Source of the DNA: Xylocopa sonorina
Taxonomy: Eukaryota; Arthropoda; Insecta; Hymenoptera; Apidae
Direction of reading: 5' to 3'
Assembly: GCF_050948175.1 (NCBI RefSeq)
Contig: NW_027490254.1
Coordinates: forward strand, 310,001-374,000
DNA: 64,000 nucleotides
The notes below the pieces were generated by a model. It saw only the letters and a list, made by a program, of their open reading frames with translations. It was not told the origin of the DNA and made no database searches. Position numbers and translations under genes: made by a program. Shown here piece after piece: positions 12,001-26,990 of this stretch (within the stretch, counting starts at the first letter, position 1; every line of letters begins with the position of its first letter).

Positions 12001-15000
12001 TCTCTATGTTTCATGGTAAGATATAATATGATTTGCGAAGTGTTATGTATTCCTCGTCTACACTTCAAATGAATGTAAATGCGACACTTCGTTGCAAGGA
12101 AATAGCGTTTGCGAATGTCTATCTATCGTAGCAATAGTGTTCTAATGCTTCTTAAAACGCGATATCGCATCTCGTTTCTATGTTTCATGGTAAGTTATAA
12201 TATGATTTGCGAAGTGTCATGTATTCCTCGTCTACACTTCAAATGAATGTAAATGCGACACTTACTTGCAAGGAAATAGCGTTTGCAGATGTCTACGTAT
12301 CGTAGCAATAGAGTTCTTATGATTCTTAAAACGCGATATCGCATCTCATTTCTATGTTTCATGGTAAGGTATAATATGATTAGCGAAGTGTTATGTATTC
12401 CTCGTCTACACTTCAAATGAATGTGAATGCGACACTTCCTTGCAAGGAAATAGCGTTTGCAGATGTCTACGTATCGTAGCAATAGAGTTCAAATGCTTCT
12501 TAAAACGCGATATCGCATCTCATTTCTATGTTTCATGGTAAGATATAATATGATTTGCGAAGTGTTATGTATTCCTCGTCTACACTTCAAATGAATGTAA
12601 ATGCGACACTTCCTTGCAAGGAAATAGCGTTTGCGAATGTCTACCTATCGTAGCAATAGTGTTCTAATGCTTCTTAAAACGCGATATCGCATCTCATCTC
12701 TGTGTTTCATGGTAAGATATAATATGATTTGCGAAGTGTTATGTATTCCTTGTCTACACTTCAAATGAATGTGAATGCGACACTTCCTTGCAAGGAAATA
12801 GCGTTTGCGAATGTCTACCTATCGTAGCAATAGAGTTCTAATGCTTCTTAAAACGCGATATCGCATCTCATTTCTATGTTTCATGGTAAGATATAATATG
12901 ATTTGCGAAGTGTCATGTATTCCTCGTCTATACTTCAAATGAATGTAAATGCGACACTTCCTTGCAAGGAAATAGCGTTTGCGAATGTCTACCTATCATA
13001 GCAATAGTGTTCTAATGCTTCTTAAAACGCGATATCGCATCTCATTTCTATGTTTCATGGTAAGATATAATATGATTTGCGAAGTGTTAAGTATTCCTCG
13101 TCTACACTTCAAATGAATGTAAATGCGACACTTCCTTGTAAGGCAATAGCGTTTGCAGATGTCTACGTATCGTAGCAATAGAGTTAATATGATTCTTAAA
13201 ACGCGATATCGCATCTCATTTCTATGTTTCATGGTAAGGTATAATATGATTTGCGAAGTGTTATGTATTCCTCGTCTACACTTCAAATGAATGTTAATGC
13301 GACACTTCCTTGTAAGGGAATAGCGTTTGCAGATGTCTACCTATCGCAGCAATAGGTTTGTAATGCTTCTTAAAACGCGACATCGCATCTCATTTCTATG
13401 TTTCATGGTAAGATATAATATGATTTGCGAAGTGTCATGTATTCCTCGTCTACACTTCAAGTGAATGTAAATGCGACACTTAGTTGCAAGGAATTAGCGA
13501 TGCAGATGTCTAGGTATCGTAGCAATAGAGTTCTAATGCTTCTTAAAACGCGATATCGCATCACATTTCTATGTTTCATGGTAAGGTATAATATGATTTG
13601 CGAAGTGTTATGTATTCCTCGTCTGCACTTCAAATGAATGTAAATGCGACACTTCCTTGTAAGGAAATAGCGTTTGCAGATGTCTACCTATCGCAGCACT
13701 AGATTTGTAATGCTTCTTAAAACGCGATATCGCATCTCATCTCTATGTTTCATGGTAAGATATAATATGATTTGCGAAGTGTTATGTATTCCTCGTCTAC
13801 ACTTCAAATGAATGTAAATGCGACACTTCGTTGCAAGGAAATAGCGTTTGCGAATGTCTATCTATCGTAGCAATAGTGTTCTAATGCTTCTTAAAACGCG
13901 ATATCGCATCTCGTTTCTATGTTTCATGGTAAGTTATAATATGATTTGCGAAGTGTCATGTATTCCTCGTCTACACTTCAAATGAATGTAAATGCGACAC
14001 TTACTTGCAAGGAAATAGCGTTTGCAGATGTCTACGTATCGTAGCAATAGAGTTCTTATGATACTTAAAACGCGATATCGCATCTCATTTCTATGTTTCA
14101 TGGTAAGGTATAATATGATTTGCGAAGTGTTATGTATTCCTCGTCTACACTTGAAATGAATGTGAATGCGACACTTCCTTGCAAGGAAATAGCGTTTGCG
14201 AATGTCTACCTATCGTAGCAATAGTGTTCTAATGCTTCTTAAAACGCGATATCGCATCTCATCTCTATGTTTCATGGTAAGATATAATACGATTTGCGAA
14301 GTGTTATGCATTCCTCGTCTACGATTCAAATGAATGTAAATGCGACACTTCCTTGCAAGGAAATAGCGTTTGCAGATGTCTACGTATCGTAGCAATAGAT
14401 TTCTAATGCTTGTTAATCCGCGATATCGCATCTCATTTCTATGTTTCATGGTAAGATATAATATGAATTGCGAAGTGTCATGTATACCTCGTCTACACTT
14501 CAAATGAATGTAAATGCGACACTTCCTTGCAAGGAAATAGCGTTTGCGAATGTCTATCTATCGTAGCAATAGTGTTCTAATGCTGCTTAAAACGCGATAT
14601 CGCATCTCATTTCTATGTTTCATGGTAAGATATAATATGATTTGCGAAGTGTTATGCATTCCTCGTCTACGATTCAAATGAATGTAAATGCGACACTTCC
14701 TTGCAAGGAAATAGCGTTTGCAGATGTCTACGTATCGTAGCAATAGATTTCTTATGATTCTTAAAACGCGATATCACATCTCATTTCTATGTTTCATGGT
14801 AAGATATAATATGATTAGCGAGGTGTTATGTATTCCTCGTCTACACTTCAAATGAATGTGAATGCGACACTTCCTTGCAAGGAAATAGCGTTTGCGAATG
14901 TCTACCTATCGTAGCAATAGAGTTCTAATGCTTCTTAAAACGCGATATCGCATCTCATTTCTATGTTTCATGGTAAGATATAATATGATTTGCGAAGTGT

Positions 15001-15809
15001 CATGTATTCCTCGTCTACACTTCAAATGAATGTAAATGCGACACTTCCTTGCAAGGAAATATCGTTTGCAGATGTCTAGCTATCGTAGCAATAGAGTTCT
15101 AATGCTTCTTAAAATGCGATATCGCATCTCATTTCTATGTTTCATGGTAAGATATAATATGATTTGCGAAGTGTTAAGTATTCCTCGTCTACACTTCAAA
15201 TGAATGTAAATGCGACACTTCCTTGTAAGGCAATAGCGTTTGCAGATGTCTACGTATCGTAGCAATAGAGTTAATATGATTCTTAAAACGCGATATCGCA
15301 TCTCATTTCTATGTTTCATGGTAAGGTATAATATGATTTGCGAAGTGTTATGTATTCCTCGTCTACACTTCAAATGAATGTTAATGCGACACTTCCTTGT
15401 AAGGGAATAGCGTTTGCAGATGTCTACCTATCGCAGCAATATATTTGTAATGCTTCTTAAAACGAGACATCGCATCTCATTTCTATGTTTCATGGTAAGA
15501 TATAATATGATTTGCGAAGTGTCATGTATTCCTCGTATACACTTCAAGTGAATGTAAATGCGACACTTAGTTGCAAGGAATTAGCGATGCAGATGTCTAG
15601 GTATCGTAGCAATAGAGTTCTAATGCTTCTTAAAACGCGATATCGCATCACATTTCTATGTTTCATGGTAAGGTATAATATGATTTGCGAAGTGTTATGT
15701 ATTCCTCGTCTGCACTTCAAATGAATGTAAATGCGACACTTCCTTGTAGGGAAATAGCGTTTGCAGATGTCTACCTATCGCAGCACTAGATTTGTAATGC
15801 TTCTTAAAA

Positions 15810-18800
15810 CGCGATATCGCATCTCATTTCTATGTTTCATGGTAAGATATAATATGATTTGCGAAGTGTCATGTATTCCTCGTCCACACTTCAAATGAAT
15901 GTGAATGCGACACTTCCTTGCAAGGAAATAGCGTTTGCGAATGTCTACCTATCGTAGCAATAGTGTTCTAATGCTTCTTAAAACGCGGTATGGCATCTCA
16001 TTTCTATGTTTCATGGTAAGATATATTATGATTTGCCAAGTGTTATGTATTCCTCGTCTACACTTCAAATGAATGTAAATGCGACACTTACTTGCAAGGA
16101 AATAGCGTTTGCAGATGTCTACGTATCGTAGCAATAGAGTTCTTATGATTCTTAGAACGCGATATCGCATCTCATTTCTATGTTTCATGGTGAGATATAA
16201 TATGATTTGCGAGGTACTATGTATTCCTCTTCTACACTTCAAATGAATGTAAATGCGACACTTCCTTGCAAGGAAATAGCGTTTGCAGATGTCTACGTAT
16301 CGTAGCAATAGATTTCTTATGATTCTTAAAACGCGATATCGCATCTCATTTCTATGTTTCATGGTTAGATATAATATTCATTGCGAAGTGTTATGCATTC
16401 CTCGTCTACGATTGATATGAATGTAAATGCGACACTTCCTTGCAAGGAAATAGCGTTTGCAGATGTCTACGTATCGTAGCAATAGAGTTCAAATGCTTCT
16501 TAAACGCGATATCGCATCGCATTTCTATGTTTCATGGTAAGATATAATATGATTTGCGAAGTGTCATGTATTCCTCGTCTACACTTCAAATGAATGTAAA
16601 TGCGACACTTCCATGCACGGAAATAGCGTTTGCAGATGTCTACGTATCGTAGCAATAGTGTTCTTATGTTTCTTAGAACGCGATATCGCATCTCATTTCT
16701 ATGTTTCATGGTAAGATATAATATGATTTGAGAAGTGTTATGTATTCCTCATCTACACTTCAAATGAATGTAAATGCGACACTTCTTTGCAAGGAAATAG
16801 CGTTTGCAAATGTCTACCTATCGTAGCAATAGTGTTCTAATGCTTCTTAAAACGCGATATCGCATCTCTGTACTATGTTTCATGGTAAGATATAATATGA
16901 TTTGCAAAGTGTTATCTTTTCCTCGTCTACACTTCAAATGAATGTAAATGCGACACTTCGATGCACGGAAATAGCGTTTGCAGATGTCTACTTATCGTAG
17001 CAATAGTGTTCTTATGTTTCTTAAAACGCGATATCGCATCTCATTTCTATGTTTCACGGTAAGATATAATATGATTTGAGAAGTGTTATGTATTCCTCAT
17101 CTACACTTCAAATGAATGTAAATGCGACACTTCTTTGCAAGGAAATAGCGTTTGCAAATGTCTACCTATCGTAGCAATAGTGTTCTAATGCTTCTTAAAA
17201 CGCGATATCGCATCTCAGTACTATGTTTCATGGTAAGATATAATATGATTTGCAAAGTGTTATGTTTTCCTCGTCTACACTTCAAATGAATGTAAATGCG
17301 ACACTTCCTTGCAAGGAAATAGCGTTTGCAGATGTCTACGTATCGTAGCAATAGAGTTCTTATGATTCTTAAAACGCGATATCGCATCTCATTTCTATGT
17401 TTCATGGTAAGGTATAATATGATTTGCGAAGTGTTATGTATTCCTCGTCTGCACTTCAAATGAATGTAAATGCGACACTTCCTTGTAAGGAAATAGCGTT
17501 TGCAGATGTCAACCTATCGTAGCAATAGAGTTCTAATGCTTCTTAAAACGCGATATATCATCTCATTTCTATGTTTCATGGTAAGATATAATATGATTTG
17601 CGAAGTGTCATGTATTCCTCGTCTACACTTCAAATGAATGTGAATGCGACACTTCCTTGCAAGGAAATAGCGTTTGCGAATGTCTACCTATCGTAGCAAC
17701 AGTGTTCTAATGCTTCTTAAAACGCGGTATCGCATCTCATTTCTATGTTTCATGGTAAGATATATTATGATTTGCCAAGTGTTATGTATTCCTCGTCTAC
17801 ACTTCAAATGAATGTAAATGCGACACTTACTTGCAAGGAAATAGCGTTTGCAGATGTCTACGTATCGTAGCAATAGAGTTCTTATGATTCTTAGAACGCG
17901 ATATCGCATCTCATTTCTATGTTTCATGGTAAGATATAATATGAATTGCGAAGTGTCATGTATACCTCGTCTACACTTCAAATGAATGTAAATGCGACAC
18001 TTCCTTGCAAGGAAATAGCGTTTGCGAATGTCTATCTATCGTAGCAATAGTGTTCTAATGCTTCTTAAAATGCGATATCGCATCTCATTTCTATGTTTCA
18101 TGGTAAGATATAATATGATTTGCGAAGTGTTATGTATTCCTCGTCTACACTTCAAATGAATGTAAATGCGACACTTCCTTGCAAGGAAATAGCGTTTGCG
18201 AATGTCTATCTATCGTAGCAATAGTGTTCTAATGCTTCTTAAAATGCGATATCGCATCTCATTTCTATGTTTCATGGTAAGATATAATATGATTTGCGAA
18301 GTGTTATGTATTCCTCGTCTACACGTCAAATGAATGTAAATGCGACACTTCCTTGCAAGGAATTAGCGATGCAGATGTCTAGGTATCGTAGCAATAGAGT
18401 TCTAATGCTTCTTAAAACGCGATATCGCATCTCATTTCTATGTTTCATGGTAAGATATAATATGATTGCGAAGTGTTATGTATTCCTCGTCTACAATTCA
18501 AATGAATGTAAATGCGACACTTCCTTGCAAGGAAATAGCGTTTGCAGATGTCTACGTATCGTAGCAATAGAGTTCTTATGATTCTTAAAACGCGATATCG
18601 CATCTCATTTCTATGTTTCATGGAAAGGTATAATATGATTTGCGAAGTGTTATGTATTCCTCGTCTGCACTTCAAATGAATGTAAATGCGACACTTCCTT
18701 GTAAGGAAATAGCGTTTGCAGATGTCAACCTATCGTAGCAATAGAGTTCTAATGCTTCTTAAAACGCGATATATCATCTCATTTCTATGTTTCATGGTAA

Positions 18801-19982
18801 GATATAATATGATTTGCGAAGTGTCATGTATTCCTCGTCTACACTTCAAATGAATGTGAATGCGACACTTCCTTGCAAGGAAATAGCGTTTGCGAATGTC
18901 TATCTATCGTAGCAATAGTGTTCTAATGCTTCTTAAAATGCGATATCGCATCTCATTTCTATGTTTCATGGTAAGATATAATATGATTTGCGAAGTGTTA
19001 TGTATTCCTCGTCTACACTTCAAATGAATGTAAATGCGACACTTCCTTGTAAGGCAATAGCGTTTGCAGTTGTCTAGGTATCGTAGCAATAGAGTTCTTA
19101 TGATTCTTAAAACGCGACATCGCATCTCATTTCTATGTTTCATGGTAAGATATAATATGATTTGCGAAGTGTCATGTATTCCTCGTCTACACTTCAAGTG
19201 AATGTAAATGCGACACTTCTTTGCAAGGAAATAGCGTTTGCAGATGTCAACCTATCGTAGCAATAGAGTTCTAATGCTTCTTAAAACGCGATATATCATC
19301 TCATTTCTATGTTTCATGGTAAGATATAATATGATTTGCAAAGTGTTATCTTTTCCTCGTCTACACTTCAAATGAATGTAAATGCGACACTTCGATGCAC
19401 GGAAATAGCGTTTGCAGATGTCTACGTATCGTAGCAATAGTGTTCTTATGTTTCTTAAAACGCGATATCGCATCTCATTTCTATGTTTCATGGTAAGATA
19501 TAATATGATTTGCAAAGTGTTATCTTTTCCTCGTCTACACTTCAAATGAATGTAAATGCGACACTTCGATGCACGGAAATAGCGTTTGCAGATGTCTACG
19601 TATCGTAGCAATAGTGTTCTTATGTTTCTTAAAACGCGATATCGCATCTCATTTCTATGTTTCATGGTAAGATATAATATGATTTGAGAAGTGTTATGTA
19701 TTCCTCATCTACACTTCAAATGAATGTAAATGCGACACTTCTTTGCAAGGAAATAGCGTTTGCAAATGTCTACCTATCGTAGCAATAGTGTTCTAATGAT
19801 TCTTAAAACGCGACATCGCATCTCATTTCTATGTTTCATGGTAAGATATAATATGATTTGCGAAGTGTCATGTATTCCTCGTCTACACTTCAAATGAATG
19901 TAAATGCGACACTTCCATGCACGGAAATAGCGTTTGCAGATGTCTACGTATCGTAGCAATAGTGTTCTTATGTTTCTTAAAA
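15810..19982 (-). repeat. 24-monomer HOR, copy 1 (4,173 bp)
   Basis: Matches the next block at +4,173 bp, which is 24 x 174 minus 3. The three missing bases are visible: TCTTAAACGCG near 16,500 (one A lost), GCGATGCAG at 18,366, and ATATGATTGCG at 18,460 (one T lost, private to this copy). Diagnostic monomers include GATATATTATG, GATTGATATG, TTCGATGCACGG and CATCTCTGTACTATG. Confidence 0.87.
16495..16507. repeat. Second one-base-deletion marker (TCTTAAACGCG), 4 copies
   Basis: TCTTAAACGCG in place of TCTTAAAACGCG. Seen near 16,500, 20,673, 24,847 and 43,628, always in a monomer that also reads GCATCGCATTTC. The first three are one per copy of the 24-monomer HOR. The fourth shows that part of that HOR was also copied to 43 kb. 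Confidence 0.88.
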
Positions 19983-22900
19983 CGCGATATCGCATCTCAT
20001 TTCTATGTTTCATGGTAAGATATAATATGATTTGCGAAGTGTCATGTATTCCTCGTCTACACTTCAAATGAATGTGAATGCGACACTTCCTTGCAAGGAA
20101 ATAGCGTTTGCGAATGTCTACCTATCGTAGCAACAGTGTTCTAATGCTTCTTAAAACGCGGTATCGCATCTCATTTCTATGTTTCATGGTAAGATATATT
20201 ATGATTTGCCAAGTGTTATGTATTCCTCGTCTACACTTCAAATTAATGTAAATGCGACACTTACTTGCAAGGAAATAGCGTTTGCAGATGTCTACGTATC
20301 GTAGCAATAGAGTTCTTATGATTCTTAGAACGCGATATCGCATCTCATTTCTATGTTTCATGGTGAGATATAATATGATTTGCGAGGTACTATGTATTCC
20401 TCTTCTACACTTCAAATGAATGTAAATGCGACACTTCCTTGCAAGGAAATAGCGTTTGCAGATGTCTACGTATCGTAGCAATAGATTTCTTATGATTCTT
20501 AAAACGCGATATCGCATCTCATTTCTATGTTTCATGGTTAGATATAATATTCATTGCGAAGTGTTATGCATTCCTCGTCTACGATTGATATGAATGTAAA
20601 TGCGACACTTCCTTGCAAGGAAATAGCGTTTGCAGATGTCTACGTATCGTAGCAATAGAGTTCAAATGCTTCTTAAACGCGATATCGCATCGCATTTCTA
20701 TGTTTCATGGTAAGATATAATATGATTTGCGAAGTGTCATGTATTCCTCGTCTACACTTCAAATGAATGTAAATGCGACACTTCCATGCACGGAAATAGC
20801 GTTTGCAGATGTCTACGTATCGTAGCAATAGTGTTCTTATGTTTCTTAGAACGCGATATCGCATCTCATTTCTATGTTTCATGGTAAGATATAATATGAT
20901 TTGAGAAGTGTTATGTATTCCTCATCTACACTTCAAATGAATGTAAATGCGACACTTCTTTGCAAGGAAATAGCGTTTGCAAATGTCTACCTATCGTAGC
21001 AATAGTGTTCTAATGCTTCTTAAAACGCGATATCGCATCTCTGTACTATGTTTCATGGTAAGATATAATATGATTTGCAAAGTGTTATCTTTTCCTCGTC
21101 TACACTTCAAATGAATGTAAATGCGACACTTCGATGCACGGAAATAGCGTTTGCAGATGTCTACTTATCGTAGCAATAGTGTTCTTATGTTTCTTAAAAC
21201 GCGATATCGCATCTCATTTCTATGTTTCACGGTAAGATATAATATGATTTGAGAAGTGTTATGTATTCCTCATCTACACTTCAAATGAATGTAAATGCGA
21301 CACTTCTTTGCAAGGAAATAGCGTTTGCAAATGTCTACCTATCGTAGCAATAGTGTTCTAATGCTTCTTAAAACGCGATATCGCATCTCAGTACTATGTT
21401 TCATGGTAAGATATAATATGATTTGCAAAGTGTTATGTTTTCCTCGTCTACACTTCAAATGAATGTAAATGCGACACTTCCTTGCAAGGAAATAGCGTTT
21501 GCAGATGTCTACGTATCGTAGCAATAGAGTTCTTATGATTCTTAAAACGCGATATCGCATCTCATTTCTATGTTTCATGGTAAGGTATAATATGATTTGC
21601 GAAGTGTTATGTATTCCTCGTCTGCACTTCAAATGAATGTAAATGCGACACTTCCTTGTAAGGAAATAGCGTTTGCAGATGTCAACCTATCGTAGCAATA
21701 GAGTTCTAATGCTTCTTAAAACGCGATATATCATCTCATTTCTATGTTTCATGGTAAGATATAATATGATTTGCGAAGTGTCATGTATTCCTCGTCTACA
21801 CTTCAAATGAATGTGAATGCGACACTTCCTTGCAAGGAAATAGCGTTTGCGAATGTCTACCTATCGTAGCAACAGTGTTCTAATGCTTCTTAAAACGCGG
21901 TATCGCATCTCATTTCTATGTTTCATGGTAAGATATATTATGATTTGCCAAGTGTTATGTATTCCTCGTCTACACTTCAAATGAATGTAAATGCGACACT
22001 TACTTGCAAGGAAATAGCGTTTGCAGATGTCTACGTATCGTAGCAATAGAGTTCTTATGATTCTTAGAACGCGATATCGCATCTCATTTCTATGTTTCAT
22101 GGTAAGATATAATATGAATTGCGAAGTGTCATGTATACCTCGTCTACACTTCAAATGAATGTAAATGCGACACTTCCTTGCAAGGAAATAGCGTTTGCGA
22201 ATGTCTATCTATCGTAGCAATAGTGTTCTAATGCTTCTTAAAATGCGATATCGCATCTCATTTCTATGTTTCATGGTAAGATATAATATGATTTGCGAAG
22301 TGTTATGTATTCCTCGTCTACACTTCAAATGAATGTAAATGCGACACTTCCTTGCAAGGAAATAGCGTTTGCGAATGTCTATCTATCGTAGCAATAGTGT
22401 TCTAATGCTTCTTAAAATGCGATATCGCATCTCATTTCTATGTTTCATGGTAAGATATAATATGATTTGCGAAGTGTTATGTATTCCTCGTCTACACGTC
22501 AAATGAATGTAAATGCGACACTTCCTTGCAAGGAATTAGCGATGCAGATGTCTAGGTATCGTAGCAATAGAGTTCTAATGCTTCTTAAAACGCGATATCG
22601 CATCTCATTTCTATGTTTCATGGTAAGATATAATATGATTTGCGAAGTGTTATGTATTCCTCGTCTACAATTCAAATGAATGTAAATGCGACACTTCCTT
22701 GCAAGGAAATAGCGTTTGCAGATGTCTACGTATCGTAGCAATAGAGTTCTTATGATTCTTAAAACGCGATATCGCATCTCATTTCTATGTTTCATGGAAA
22801 GGTATAATATGATTTGCGAAGTGTTATGTATTCCTCGTCTGCACTTCAAATGAATGTAAATGCGACACTTCCTTGTAAGGAAATAGCGTTTGCAGATGTC

Positions 22901-24156
22901 AACCTATCGTAGCAATAGAGTTCTAATGCTTCTTAAAACGCGATATATCATCTCATTTCTATGTTTCATGGTAAGATATAATATGATTTGCGAAGTGTCA
23001 TGTATTCCTCGTCTACACTTCAAATGAATGTGAATGCGACACTTCCTTGCAAGGAAATAGCGTTTGCGAATGTCTATCTATCGTAGCAATAGTGTTCTAA
23101 TGCTTCTTAAAATGCGATATCGCATCTCATTTCTATGTTTCATGGTAAGATATAATATGATTTGCGAAGTGTTATGTATTCCTCGTCTACACTTCAAATG
23201 AATGTAAATGCGACACTTCCTTGTAAGGCAATAGCGTTTGCAGTTGTCTAGGTATCGTAGCAATAGAGTTCTTATGATTCTTAAAACGCGACATCGCATC
23301 TCATTTCTATGTTTCATGGTAAGATATAATATGATTTGCGAAGTGTCATGTATTCCTCGTCTACACTTCAAGTGAATGTAAATGCGACACTTCTTTGCAA
23401 GGAAATAGCGTTTGCAGATGTCAACCTATCGTAGCAATAGAGTTCTAATGCTTCTTAAAACGCGATATATCATCTCATTTCTATGTTTCATGGTAAGATA
23501 TAATATGATTTGCAAAGTGTTATCTTTTCCTCGTCTACACTTCAAATGAATGTAAATGCGACACTTCGATGCACGGAAATAGCGTTTGCAGATGTCTACG
23601 TATCGTAGCAATAGTGTTCTTATGTTTCTTAAAACGCGATATCGCATCTCATTTCTATGTTTCATGGTAAGATATAATATGATTTGCAAAGTGTTATCTT
23701 TTCCTCGTCTACACTTCAAATGAATGTAAATGCGACACTTCGATGCACGGAAATAGCGTTTGCAGATGTCTACGTATCGTAGCAATAGTGTTCTTATGTT
23801 TCTTAAAACGCGATATCGCATCTCATTTCTATGTTTCATGGTAAGATATAATATGATTTGAGAAGTGTTATGTATTCCTCATCTACACTTCAAATGAATG
23901 TAAATGCGACACTTCTTTGCAAGGAAGTAGCGTTTGCAAATGTCTACCTATCGTAGCAATAGTGTTCTAATGATTCTTAAAACGCGACATCGCATCTCAT
24001 TTCTATGTTTCATGGTAAGATATAATATGATTTGCGAAGTGTCATGTATTCCTCGTCTACACTTCAAATGAATGTAAATGCGACACTTCCATGCACGGAA
24101 ATAGCGTTTGCAGATGTCTACGTATCGTAGCAATAGTGTTCTTATGTTTCTTAAAA
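19983..24156 (-). repeat. 24-monomer HOR, copy 2 (4,174 bp)
   Basis: Near-identical to copy 1 and one base longer because it keeps the T lost at 18,460. It carries the same TCTTAAACGCG near 20,671 and GCGATGCAG at 22,539. Private changes exist: AAATTAATG near 20,241 is shared with copy 3 but not with copy 1, which suggests copies 2 and 3 separated later than copy 1. Confidence 0.87.
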
Positions 24157-26990
24157 CGCGATATCGCATCTCATTTCTATGTTTCATGGTAAGATATAAT
24201 ATGATTTGCGAAGTGTCATGTATTCCTCGTCTACACTTCAAATGAATGTGAATGCGACACTTCCTTGCAAGGAAATAGCGTTTGCGAATGTCTACCTATC
24301 GTAGCAACAGTGTTCTAATGCTTCTTAAAACGCGGTATCGCATCTCATTTCTATGTTTCATGGTAAGATATATTATGATTTGCCAAGTGTTATGTATTCC
24401 TCGTCTACACTTCAAATTAATGTAAATGCAACACTTACTTGCAAGGAAATAGCGTTTGCAGATGTCTACGTATCGTAGCAATAGAGTTCTTATGATTCTT
24501 AGAACGCGATATCGCATCTCATTTCTATGTTTCATGGTAAGATATAATATGATTTGCGAGGTACTATGTATTCCTCTTCTACACTTCAAATGAATGTAAA
24601 TGCGACACTTCCTTGCAAGGAAATAGCGTTTGCAGATGTCTACGTATCGTAGCAATAGATTTCTTATGATTCTTAAAACGCGATATCGCATCTCATTTCT
24701 ATGTTTCATGGTTAGATATAATATTCATTGCGAAGTGTTATGCATTCCTCGTCTACGATTGATATGAATGTAAATGCGACACTTCCTTGCAAGGAAATAG
24801 CGTTTGCAGATGTCTACGTATCGTAGCAATAGAGTTCAAATGCTTCTTAAACGCGATATCGCATCGCATTTCTATGTTTCATGGTAAGATATAATATGAT
24901 TTGCGAAGTGTCATGTATTCCTCGTCTACACTTCAAATGAATGTAAATGCGACACTTCCATGCACGGAAATAGCGTTTGCAGATGTCTACGTATCGTAGC
25001 AATAGTGTTCTTATGTTTCTTAAAACGCGATATCGCATCTCATTTCTATGTTTCATGGTAAGATATAATATGATTTGAGAAGTGTTATGTATTCCTCATC
25101 TACACTTCAAATGAATGTAAATGCGACACTTCTTTGCAAGGAAATAGCGTTTGCAAATGTCTACCTATCGTAGCAATAGTGTTCTAATGCTTCTTAAAAC
25201 GCGATATCGCATCTCTGTACTATGTTTCATGGTAAGATATAATATGATTTGCAAAGTGTTATCTTTTCCTCGTCTACACTTCAAATGAATGTAAATGCGA
25301 CACTTCGATGCACGGAAATAGCGTTTGCAGATGTCTACGTATCGTAGCAATAGTGTTCTTATGTTTCTTAAAACGCGATATCGCATCTCATTTCTATGTT
25401 TCATGGTAAGATATAATATGATTTGCAAAGTGTTATCTTTTCCTCGTCTACACTTCAAATGAATGTAAATGCGACACTTCGATGCACGGAAATAGCGTTT
25501 GCAGATGTCTACGTATCGTAGCAATAGTGTTCTTATGTTTCTTAAAACGCGATATCGCATCTCATTTCTATGTTTCATGGTGAGATATAATATGATTTGA
25601 GAAGTGTTATGTATTCCTCATCTACACTTCAAATGAATGTAAATGCGACACTTCTTTGCAAGGAAATAGCGTTTGCAAATGTCTACCTATCGTAGCAATA
25701 GTGTTCTAATGCTTCTTAAAACGCGATATCGCATCTCAGTACTATGTTTCATGGTAAGATATAATATGATTTGCAAAGTGTTATGTTTTCCTCGTCTACA
25801 CTTCAAATGAATGTAAATGCGACACTTCCTTGCAAGGAAATAGCGTTTGCAGATGTCTACGTATCGTAGCAATAGAGTTCTTATGATTCTTAAAACGCGA
25901 TATCGCATCTCATTTCTATGTTTCATGGTAAGGTATAATATGATTTGCGAAGTGTTATGTATTCCTCGTCTGCACTTCAAATGAATGTAAATGCGACACT
26001 TCCTTGTAAGGAAATAGCGTTTGCAGATGTCAACCTATCGTAGCAATAGAGTTCTAATGCTTCTTAAAACGCGATATATCATCTCATTTCTATGTTTCAT
26101 GGTAAGATATAATATGATTTGCGAAGTGTCATGTATTCCTCGTCTACACTTCAAATGAATGTGAATGCGACACTTCCTTGCAAGAAAATAGCGTTTGCGA
26201 ATGTCTACCTATCGTAGCAACAGTGTTCTAATGCTTCTTAAAACGCGGTATCGCATCTCATTTCTATGTTTCATGGTAAGATATATTATGATTTGCCAAG
26301 TGTTATGTATTCCTCGTCTACACTTCAAATGAATGTAAATGCGACACTTACTTGCAAGGAAATAGCGTTTGCAGATGTCTACGTATCGTAGCAATAGAGT
26401 TCTTATGATTCTTAGAACGCGATATCGCATCTCATTTCTATGTTTCATGGTAAGATATAATATGAATTGCGAAGTGTCATGTATACCTCGTCTACACTTC
26501 AAATGAATGTAAATGCGACACTTCCTTGCAAGGAAATAGCGTTTGCGAATGTCTATCTATCGTAGCAATAGTGTTCTAATGCTTCTTAAAATGCGATATC
26601 GCATCTCATTTCTATGTTTCATGGTAAGATATAATATGATTTGCGAAGTGTTATGTATTCCTCGTCTACACTTCAAATGAATGTAAATGCGACACTTCCT
26701 TGCAAGGAAATAGCGTTTGCGAATGTCTATCTATCGTAGCAATAGTGTTCTAATGCTTCTTAAAATGCGATATCGCATCTCATTTCTATGTTTCATGGTA
26801 AGATATAATATGATTTGCGAAGTGTTATGTATTCCTCGTCTACACGTCAAATGAATGTAAATGCGACACTTCCTTGCAAGGAATTAGCGATGCAGATGTC
26901 TAGGTATCGTAGCAATAGAGTTCTAATGCTTCTTAAAACGCGATATCGCATCTCATTTCTATGTTTCATGGTAAGATATAATATGATTTG
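24157..26990 (-). repeat. 24-monomer HOR, copy 3 (partial, one extra monomer)
   Basis: Follows copy 2 at +4,174 bp up to about 25,250. After that the offset becomes +4,348, exactly one more monomer, because the TTCGATGCACGG-type unit is present twice near 25,307-25,490. It continues to about 26,990, where a second 173-bp monomer (GCGATGCAG at 27,060, one unit after 26,887) interrupts the match. Confidence 0.82.

Larger units (their letters stand above)
9468..15809 (-). repeat. Mosaic satellite segment without a single HOR
   Basis: Monomers are rearranged in short blocks rather than in one long repeat. The variant CATCTCGTTTC recurs near 10,430, 12,168 and 13,907 (spacings 1,738 and 1,739, about 10 monomers). 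A five-monomer block is shared by about 11,490-12,360 and 13,230-14,100, and a further block repeats at +2,087 bp (12 x 174 minus 1; GCGATGCAG at 13,497 and 15,584). CATCTCATCTCTGTG near 9,908 and 12,690 marks another repeat. No other sequence class is present. Confidence 0.8.
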
